Assembly: GCA_011523445.1 (NCBI GenBank)
Contig: WTGT01000163.1
Span: 1 to 6,715 of the forward strand
Source: Paracoccaceae bacterium
GTDB taxonomy: Bacteria; Pseudomonadota; Alphaproteobacteria; Rhodobacterales; Rhodobacteraceae
Length of the DNA: 6,715 nucleotides
Direction of reading: 5' to 3'
Positions within the stretch are counted from its first letter, which is position 1. Every line of letters begins with the position of its first letter. The notes under the pieces are model-generated. The model did no database searches. It saw nothing but the letters and a program-made list of their open reading frames with translations, and was not told the origin of the DNA. Shown piece by piece: positions 1 through 5,150 of the stretch. A program made the translations under genes and the position numbers.

Positions 1-17
1 ATATTGGGTTATATACC

Positions 18-380
18 GTGATCAATCCGGAAGTTTCAGCGGTCTTTTCCTATAATGGCAAGCAATTCCCAGTCAAAGCCGGTGAACGATGCAAAATCCT
101 CGATCTGGAAATACCAGAGGTTGGGTCAGAGTTGACTGTCGATACTGTCATGATGGGTTCCGGATCAGAATCGGTCATGGGGAATCCGTACATACCCGAT
201 GCCAAAATTGTACTTGAATCCCTTGGATTAAGAACCAAGAAACTTATCAGTTTCAAGAAAAGACGCAGGAAACATTCTTCGAAGACAACTAGGGGATACA
301 GGCAAAAATCGACATTATTCATGATCAAGAGTATTGAAATACCTGGTTTACCCAATTCCTATTGTCAGAAAAATATTTAA
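18..380 (+). CDS. rplU: 50S ribosomal protein L21 (5' end uncertain)
   Basis: Structural protein of the large ribosomal subunit that binds 23S rRNA. The L21 pattern is visible: AVF..NGKQF near residues 8-17 (the family usually has AVF.TGGKQY), a central beta-rich part, then FKKRRRKH at 79-86 and GYRQ at 93-96, followed by a closing IKSIEIPG that matches the family's usual KITGI end. About ten further residues follow. The frame stays open to the left window edge, so the GTG at 18 is only the first plausible start seen here. It has no clear Shine-Dalgarno sequence, and the position where L21 normally has its Met is a GTT (33-35), so the true start is either this GTG or lies upstream of the window. 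At 120 codons it is longer than the roughly 103 residues typical of the family. It sits 44 bases before rpmA, its usual partner. Family identity is firm; the start is not. Confidence 0.9.
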   Translation: MINPEVSAVFSYNGKQFPVKAGERCKILDLEIPEVGSELTVDTVMMGSGSESVMGNPYIPDAKIVLESLGLRTKKLISFKKRRRKHSSKTTRGYRQKSTLFMIKSIEIPGLPNSYCQKNI

Positions 381-424
381 CACTATTCTTTATCAACAGA
401 TTAAATTCAACTAAGGAATAAATC

Positions 425-679
425 ATGGCACACAAGAAAGCTGGCGGTTCTTCACGCAACGGTCGTGACTCAGCAGGTCGACGGCTGGGTGTAAAAAAGT
501 TTGGTGGAGAAAAAGTAATTCCTGGAAATATTCTGGTTCGTCAACGGGGTAATAAATTCTGGGCAGGTGAGGGTACCGGTACCGGCAAGGACCATACCAT
601 TTTTGCTACGACCGAAGGCCATGTATCCTTCTCAAAAGGCTATAAGGGAAGAAGTTTTGTGTCAGTTACACAAGGCTAG
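425..679 (+). CDS. rpmA: 50S ribosomal protein L27
   Basis: Large-subunit ribosomal protein whose N-terminal tail reaches toward the peptidyl transferase centre. The 84-residue length is normal for the family. It begins MAHKKAGGSSRNGRDS and continues with RRLGVKKFGGE (19-29), the signature GNILVRQRG (34-42) and GKDHTIFA (54-61). There is no cleavable leader of the Firmicutes kind before MAHKK. The start is supported by AAGGA at 413-417, seven bases before the ATG. The wording SAGRRLGVKKFGGE and FVSV near the C-terminus resembles alphaproteobacterial L27. It lies directly after rplU on the same strand, so the two are probably cotranscribed, and a terminator-like hairpin follows 80 bases after its stop codon. 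Confidence 0.97.
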   Translation: MAHKKAGGSSRNGRDSAGRRLGVKKFGGEKVIPGNILVRQRGNKFWAGEGTGTGKDHTIFATTEGHVSFSKGYKGRSFVSVTQG

Positions 680-758
680 GTCATCCAATCCCTTCTTGTC
701 AGATTTATCAAAACTTTCGCCTCTTTATTACCATCTAACCAAAAAAAATATCCTGAGA

Positions 759-785
759 AAAAGGCTGCAGGGCACGTAGCCTTTT
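759..785 (+). terminator. Probable intrinsic terminator or attenuator after rpmA
   Basis: AAAAGGCT (759-766) pairs perfectly with AGCCTTTT (778-785). The stem can be extended inward by a G-T and a C-G pair, leaving a 7-base loop. The stem is preceded by an A-rich run and followed by ATTGTATATTT, so the T-rich tail partly lies inside the stem and is imperfect. The position between rpmA and obgE fits termination of the ribosomal-protein transcript. Because no convincing promoter is visible between it and obgE, it could instead be a partial terminator that lowers expression of the downstream genes. Confidence 0.6.
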
Positions 786-821
786 ATTGTATATTTGTGA
801 TCTTTAGATTTTGGATTTACG

Positions 822-1859
822 ATGCAATTCCTGGATTTGGCAAAAATTAAAGTTCGCTCCGGTTCCGGAGGGAATGGAGCAGTTAGTTTTCGCAAGGAAA
901 AATTTATTGAATTTGGTGGTCCTGACGGTGGGAATGGAGGGAAGGGGGGAGATGTCATCTTCAGAACCCAGGAAAGCCTAAACACCTTGGTTGATTTTTC
1001 CTATCGGCGTAATTTTTTTGCTGGCAATGGCAAGTCCGGTAGTGGCCGGCAAAGACATGGGTCGAATGGCAGCGATGTAATACTTCATGTCCCGATAGGT
1101 ACTGAAATCCTAGATGAATCACAATCCGTCCTGCTTTTTGATTTGGTAACCAAAGATCAGCAGGTAACCTTGCTTCAAGGTGGAACAGGTGGTTTTGGCA
1201 ATGCCCACTTCAAGTCATCAACCAACCAAGCCCCTCGCATTGCAAATTCTGGCATGGCCGGCAAGGAACTCACCATTTATTTACGCTTGAAAATCTTTGC
1301 TGATGTCGGTCTGGTAGGATTACCCAATTCGGGCAAATCCACCTTTTTGTCGGCTGTTTCGAATGCCAAACCCAAAAGTGGGGACTATCCCTTTACCACA
1401 CTGTATCCCAAATTGGGACTGGTTAACAGAGATGATTTAGATTTTACCATAGCGGATATTCCGGGTTTGATTAAGGGGTCAAGTGAAGGCAAGGGCTTGG
1501 GTGTCAGGTTTTTGGGGCATGTTGAGAGAAGTTCAGTTTTGTTACAATTGATTGATGGTACCAGCAATGACCCGCTGAAGGATTATGAGATAATCAATAA
1601 TGAATTGGAAAGATACGGCAATGGACTTTCTAGCAAACCTAGGATTGTTGCTGTCAATAAAATCGATCAAATTGATTCTGATATGACGAAATTTTTGGAA
1701 GGACTTACAACCGTAATCCCGTATAAATTATACCCGGTATCTGCCCTGATGAAGACAGGTCTTGATCATTGTTTGGAGTACCTGGCGCGAACACTCCTGG
1801 ATGAACAGTGTACCAAGGAAGAACCTCATGAAGAAGTGAGCACCATATGGACACCCTGA
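822..1859 (+). CDS. obgE: Obg family GTPase (ObgE/CgtA), 50S assembly factor
   Basis: Cytoplasmic GTPase that binds the maturing 50S subunit and links ribosome assembly to nutritional state. The 345-residue protein has the glycine-rich Obg fold at about 1-158 (for example GGPDGGNGGKGGD at 32-44), followed by a G domain. The G domain shows P-loop GLPNSGKS at 166-173, switch I YPFTT at 189-193, DIPGLI at 212-217 with the G3 Asp and Gly, NKID at 279-282 and SAL at 307-309. The segment SEGKGLGVRFLGHVERS after switch II is typical of bacterial Obg. It ends soon after the G domain, with no OCT domain of the kind seen in Firmicutes. The ATG at 822 starts the canonical MQFLDLAKI region and has only a weak GGA upstream (813-815). 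The last 13 bases overlap proB, which suggests translational coupling. Confidence 0.97.
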   Translation: MQFLDLAKIKVRSGSGGNGAVSFRKEKFIEFGGPDGGNGGKGGDVIFRTQESLNTLVDFSYRRNFFAGNGKSGSGRQRHGSNGSDVILHVPIGTEILDESQSVLLFDLVTKDQQVTLLQGGTGGFGNAHFKSSTNQAPRIANSGMAGKELTIYLRLKIFADVGLVGLPNSGKSTFLSAVSNAKPKSGDYPFTTLYPKLGLVNRDDLDFTIADIPGLIKGSSEGKGLGVRFLGHVERSSVLLQLIDGTSNDPLKDYEIINNELERYGNGLSSKPRIVAVNKIDQIDSDMTKFLEGLTTVIPYKLYPVSALMKTGLDHCLEYLARTLLDEQCTKEEPHEEVSTIWTP

Positions 1860-2962
1860 AATCCTTTAAGCAAGCCTCGAAAGTTATCATCAAAATTGGC
1901 TCTTCACTGTTGATTAACAGTGAAACCGGTCAATTGAATGCCAAATGGCTGCAAACACTTGCTGAAGATATTGATTATCTGAAACAACAGGAAAAGCAGA
2001 TCGTAATCGTTTCTTCGGGTTCAATAGCCCTGGGTAGAAGAATTCTGGATTTTCCGACAGGAAAGTTGTCATTGGAACAAACCCAAGCTTCTGCTGCTTG
2101 TGGGCAAATCAAATTGGCTGGCATGTATGAGGAAATACTTAAGCCTTTTGGACATAAAACAGCACAAATCCTGCTGACACTGGATGACAATGATAATCGC
2201 AAGCGGTTTTTGAATGCTAGAGCAACAATGTCGACTTTGCTTGCCATGGGGGTAGTTCCGATAATCAATGAAAATGACAGCATTGCAACAGATGAAATAA
2301 GGTTTGGGGACAATGATCGCCTTGCTGCCCAAGTATCGGTAATGATTGGCGCAGACATATTGGTACTTTTTTCTGACGTTGATGGATTGTACGACAAGGA
2401 CCCTAGGAAACATTCCGAAGCCGTACGATTGAAAACTGTCTCTTCAGTTGATTCAAAAATTTTTGCCATGGCTGGTTCAACAGGTACAGATCTATCAAGT
2501 GGTGGTATGAAAACCAAACTGATTGCGGCCCGAACGGCCATTAAAGCCGGTTGTGCGATGGTCATATCCGAAGGAAAGGTAAATCATCCTGTACAGCATT
2601 TGTTAAAAGGCGGAAACTGTACCTGGTTTATTCCTGAACACGACCCCCAGATCGCCAGAAAGCACTGGATTGCCTCTTTGAAACCCAGGGGAAGTGTTTA
2701 TATTGATGATGGTGCGGTTCAGGCCTTGCAAAGTGGTAAATCCCTTCTTCCGGCCGGAGTTCATAAGGTAGTTGGAACATTTGGTAGGGGGGATGCCGTT
2801 GAGATAATTTCTCGCAAAGGCGAACGATTGGGTGCAGGACTGATTCGTTACAACAAAACCGAAAGTGAATTGATCAAGGGGCACAAATCCAGCGAGATCG
2901 AGCAAATTCTTGGTTTCCCCGGAAGAGCCGCTTTGATACACAGGGATGATATGTCCTGGTGA
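1847..2962 (+). CDS. proB: Glutamate 5-kinase
   Basis: Phosphorylates L-glutamate with ATP to gamma-glutamyl phosphate, the first step of proline synthesis and normally the one inhibited by proline. The 371 residues contain an amino-acid-kinase domain (about 10-260) and a C-terminal PUA domain (about 278-356, beginning PRGSVYIDDGA). Visible kinase motifs are KIGSSLL (16-22), SSGSIALG (56-63), NENDS (141-145), FGDND (153-157), LFSDVDGLYDKDP (174-186) and the glycine-rich SSGGMKTK (217-224). The start ATG lies inside the end of obgE, and the start of the protein fits the family. There is only a weak purine-rich stretch before it, so coupling to obgE translation is likely. proA follows after 25 bases, giving the usual proBA pair. 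No sign of damage. Confidence 0.97.
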   Translation: MDTLKSFKQASKVIIKIGSSLLINSETGQLNAKWLQTLAEDIDYLKQQEKQIVIVSSGSIALGRRILDFPTGKLSLEQTQASAACGQIKLAGMYEEILKPFGHKTAQILLTLDDNDNRKRFLNARATMSTLLAMGVVPIINENDSIATDEIRFGDNDRLAAQVSVMIGADILVLFSDVDGLYDKDPRKHSEAVRLKTVSSVDSKIFAMAGSTGTDLSSGGMKTKLIAARTAIKAGCAMVISEGKVNHPVQHLLKGGNCTWFIPEHDPQIARKHWIASLKPRGSVYIDDGAVQALQSGKSLLPAGVHKVVGTFGRGDAVEIISRKGERLGAGLIRYNKTESELIKGHKSSEIEQILGFPGRAALIHRDDMSW

Positions 2963-2987
2963 AAATTGAATTGGGTAGATTGGTTAG

Positions 2988-4241
2988 ATGGATACAATAG
3001 ATCTTGTAAGGGATTTGGGAAAAAAGGCCAAGCAGGCTTCCGATACTCTGGCGATTGCTTCTAGTGAGACAAAAAACAAGGCTCTGGAAAGGGCCCGAGA
3101 GGTTATCAACACAAATAGAAGTGCCATTATCGAGGCCAACAAGGAAGATCTTTGCAAGGGCAACGAGAAAGGACTTTCATCGGCCATGCTTGATCGGTTG
3201 GAATTAACCCCGGATAGGTTGGATGATCTAGAGAATTCAATTTCGAATATTGCCCAGCAGCAAGATCCAGTTGGCAAGGTTCTTGCGGCCTGGAATAGAC
3301 CTTCAGGTCTGAAAATCAAAAAAGTCTCCACGCCCTTGGGTGTCATAGGAGTAATTTTCGAATCCCGTCCAAATGTAACCATTGATGCCTCAGCCCTGTG
3401 TCTGAAAGCAGGCAACGCTTCAATTTTACGTGGTGGTTCGGACAGTTTTCATACTTCCAAGGAACTTCACAGATGCTTTATCGAAGGTATTGTCAAGGAA
3501 GGATTGCCATCAGCAACATCACAATTGGTTCCGACAACTGATCGATCAGCAGTAGGCGCAATGTTGGGGTTATCTGAATTTATTGACGTGATTGTACCTC
3601 GGGGAGGACGAAATCTCGTGGAAAGGGTTCAGCAGGAGGCAAGAGTACCGGTTTTTGCTCATCTTGAGGGAATTTGTCATGTCTATGTTGACAGGGATGC
3701 CGACATGGACAAGGCTCGACGGGTTGTTGTTAATGCCAAGACAAGACGTACTGGAATTTGTGGTGCTGCAGAATGTCTATTGATTGATGAAAGTGTTGCT
3801 TTTGAAAATGGCGAAACGTTGGTGATGGACCTTCTTGAGAATGGCGTCGAAGTAAGAACGGACAGGAAATATTCTTCTGTTGACGGAACAATGCCCGCCA
3901 GTGATATGGATTACGGCAAGGAATATTTGGACTCGATTATTGCCGTAAAAACAGTCAATGGTGTCATTGGGGCCATTGAACATATCAAACAATACGGTTC
4001 TGGCCATACGGATGCAATAATTACTGAAAATGATGCAACGGCCGAGAAATTTTTCAACAATCTGGATTCAGCGATACTCATGAAAAATGCTTCAACACAA
4101 TTTGCTGATGGAGGCGAATTTGGGATGGGAGCAGAAATTGGGATAGCAACCGGCAAGATTCATGCACGTGGTCCCGTGGGGACTGAACAGCTGGTGAGTT
4201 TCAAGTATCTGGTAGAGGGAGATGGAACTATACGTTCCTAG
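2988..4241 (+). CDS. proA: Glutamate-5-semialdehyde dehydrogenase (gamma-glutamyl phosphate reductase)
   Basis: NADPH-dependent reduction of gamma-glutamyl phosphate to glutamate-5-semialdehyde, which cyclises to pyrroline-5-carboxylate for ProC (not in this window). At 417 residues it has the usual family length. Visible motifs are IFESRPNVT (123-131), LRGGSDS (147-153), the catalytic-cysteine segment RTGICGAAE with Cys258, and the C-terminal EFGMGAEIGIATGK and HARGPVG (377-397). The start ATG gives the normal N-terminus, but no strong ribosome binding site is seen. It is the last gene of the obgE-proB-proA run. The next gene is on the opposite strand and converges on it with only 46 bases between stop codons and no clear terminator hairpin. 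In many alphaproteobacteria nadD follows here; it does not in this window. Confidence 0.97.
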   Translation: MDTIDLVRDLGKKAKQASDTLAIASSETKNKALERAREVINTNRSAIIEANKEDLCKGNEKGLSSAMLDRLELTPDRLDDLENSISNIAQQQDPVGKVLAAWNRPSGLKIKKVSTPLGVIGVIFESRPNVTIDASALCLKAGNASILRGGSDSFHTSKELHRCFIEGIVKEGLPSATSQLVPTTDRSAVGAMLGLSEFIDVIVPRGGRNLVERVQQEARVPVFAHLEGICHVYVDRDADMDKARRVVVNAKTRRTGICGAAECLLIDESVAFENGETLVMDLLENGVEVRTDRKYSSVDGTMPASDMDYGKEYLDSIIAVKTVNGVIGAIEHIKQYGSGHTDAIITENDATAEKFFNNLDSAILMKNASTQFADGGEFGMGAEIGIATGKIHARGPVGTEQLVSFKYLVEGDGTIRS

Positions 4242-4287
4242 AAGGGATTAGATTTCAATCTTGAACAATCAATACCAATTTTGCGGC

Positions 4288-4866
4288 TCAAGATCCCCAA
4301 CTTCTTATTTTGGCACAATCAAAATGTACAAAACTGGATCTTGAATATCTTCCAACACCGCCTGACCGACACGTCTCTCCAGCCTTGGCAAGTTTATTCG
4401 TTGAAACACCCTTGACCCTGACATCAGCAGCCATCCCGAGGGTATGGTAGGAATTTTTGGATACAGACCTTGGTGATCTTTTTCTCAGCATTTCATTTGT
4501 GGCGACCGTCCTGTATCCACTCAGTAGCTGGATAGGTTCATTGGTTTCCAGGATTTTATGAACAGCCGAAAGGATATTGATTGTTCTTTTATCAATTTGC
4601 TTCCATCTATTCTGCCGCCAATCCCGCATGAACTTGCTTATTTCATCCAATGCATCGGGAATATATTTTCCTTCGATCCAGTATACCATTTTGATATTTT
4701 CATTGGTTTGGCCATTATACATCTGCAGTTGGCGATAAATTCCTGCGCCTTTCAGAAACCCCGGGGCTTTTGAATAAACTGGGGCAGAGGTAGTAATCAA
4801 AAGAGCTGTGGCCCCAGTACCCAGAAGAAAATTTCTTCGGTTAAAACTGCTTTTATTTTCTTCCAT
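4288..4866 (-). CDS. mepK: MepK/YcbK-type murein endopeptidase (DUF882, M15-like), Tat-exported
   Basis: Predicted periplasmic zinc peptidase that cuts peptide cross-links in peptidoglycan; E. coli MepK (YcbK), which this resembles along its whole length, prefers 3-3 cross-links. The 192-residue protein begins with a twin-arginine signal (FNRRNFLLGTGATALL, residues 8-23, then a hydrophobic run and a possible cleavage near 28-34). After that come FMRDWRQNR (79-87), LLSGYRT (114-120), the metal-site motif YHTLGMAADV with His141 and Asp148, and GGVGRYSRSSFVHFD (169-183) with His181. The three ligands of the LAS/M15 type fold are therefore present. The start is the only Met before the RR motif, with GGAG 11 bases upstream (4881-4878), a rather long spacing. 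It is transcribed divergently from the L,D-transpeptidase gene beginning at 5151. The 3-3 specificity is inferred from the homologue and the neighbour. It converges on proA. Confidence 0.88.
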   Translation of the reverse strand: MEENKSSFNRRNFLLGTGATALLITTSAPVYSKAPGFLKGAGIYRQLQMYNGQTNENIKMVYWIEGKYIPDALDEISKFMRDWRQNRWKQIDKRTINILSAVHKILETNEPIQLLSGYRTVATNEMLRKRSPRSVSKNSYHTLGMAADVRVKGVSTNKLAKAGETCRSGGVGRYSRSSFVHFDCAKIRSWGS

Positions 4867-4890
4867 TAATCAGGAATCTCCACCCAAACC

Positions 4891-4919
4891 ATTCAAATTG
4901 GAACAGTTATTTTTATCAA
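4891..4919 (-). promoter_or_regulatory. Candidate promoter of the mepK-like gene
   Basis: Read on the minus strand, TTGATA (4919-4914, five of six matches to the -35 consensus) is followed after 17 bases by TTGAAT (4896-4891, four of six matches to -10). An A8 run on the same strand (4936-4929) lies about ten bases upstream of the -35 box, where an UP element would sit. Transcription would begin some 15-20 bases before the ATG. This was found by eye in AT-rich DNA, so a chance match is possible. Confidence 0.35.
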
Positions 4920-5090
4920 GTTTATGAATTTTTTTTATGTCTGCAACACGATTTATAGTTTTTGGAAATTGTTCGACTTTTTGTAAACCCAAACAATCTC
5001 TTGTTTTGATCCCAAATTTAATCAATTCCGAATCCTCAGCAAGTATAATTGAAAAAAAAATTTAACCGCATGGGTACCTTTAAAGTTGAG

Positions 5091-5123
5091 TATACCTTGT
5101 CTAGAAGCATGGAACGAGGTATA
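5091..5123. repeat. Inverted repeat over the ldtD promoter, possible operator
   Basis: TATACCTTGT (5091-5100) and ACGAGGTATA (5114-5123) are inverted copies matching at 9 of 10 positions, separated by 13 bases, so the half-site centres are 23 bp apart, about two helical turns. The left arm overlaps the candidate -35 box and the right arm overlaps the candidate -10 box. This is the geometry expected of a site for a dimeric repressor, but no regulator gene is in the window and the function is inferred only. Confidence 0.4.
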
Positions 5124-5125
5124 TA
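5097..5125 (+). promoter_or_regulatory. Candidate promoter of the ldtD-like gene
   Basis: TTGTCT (5097-5102) and TATATA (5120-5125) are separated by 17 bases and resemble sigma-70 -35 and -10 boxes. Transcription would start near 5132-5135, leaving a short leader before the ATG at 5151. This agrees with choosing 5151 over the in-frame ATGs at 5070 and 5109, which would lie upstream of the transcript start. A sliding alternative -10 (5122-5127) is also possible. Confidence 0.4.
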
Positions 5126-5139
5126 TAAATTAAAACCTT

Positions 5140-5149
5140 TGAGGCCTCA
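5140..5149 (+). promoter_or_regulatory. Ribosome binding site of ldtD inside a 10-bp palindrome
   Basis: GAGG at 5141-5144 lies six bases before the ATG at 5151 and is the best Shine-Dalgarno match near any of the candidate starts, so it decides the start. It is part of TGAGGCCTCA (5140-5149), a perfect 10-bp palindrome that touches the start codon region. Whether the symmetry has a role is unknown. Confidence 0.5.
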
Positions 5150-5150
5150 G

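Noticed and set aside
571..586. Tandem GGTACC units in rpmA
   Set aside because: They encode the Gly-Thr-Gly-Thr-Gly stretch at a normally glycine-rich position of L27; explained by the protein.
696..731. TTGTCA at 696-701 with TATTAC at 726-731 as a promoter for obgE
   Set aside because: The spacing of 24 bases is too long for a sigma-70 promoter, and it lies upstream of the terminator-like hairpin.
567..779. Small plus-strand frame starting inside rpmA and ending in the terminator hairpin
   Set aside because: Out of frame with rpmA, low-complexity basic translation, and its end runs through the hairpin; not a credible gene.
1975..2565. Open frame of 196 codons on the minus strand within proB
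   Set aside because: It lies wholly inside an intact, motif-complete proB and its translation shows no recognisable domain; it is a shadow frame.
2984..3415. Open frame of 143 codons on the minus strand at the start of proA
   Set aside because: Antisense to conserved proA sequence, with no ribosome binding site or domain features noticed.
4242..4287. Possible bidirectional terminator between proA and the mepK-like gene
   Set aside because: Only short pairings such as CTTGA with TCAAG were found, without a GC-rich stem and T run, so it was not listed.
5070..5150. Longer ldtD start at the in-frame ATGs 5070 or 5109
   Set aside because: Neither has a ribosome binding site, both lie upstream of the likely transcription start, and they would push the signal segment far from the N-terminus.
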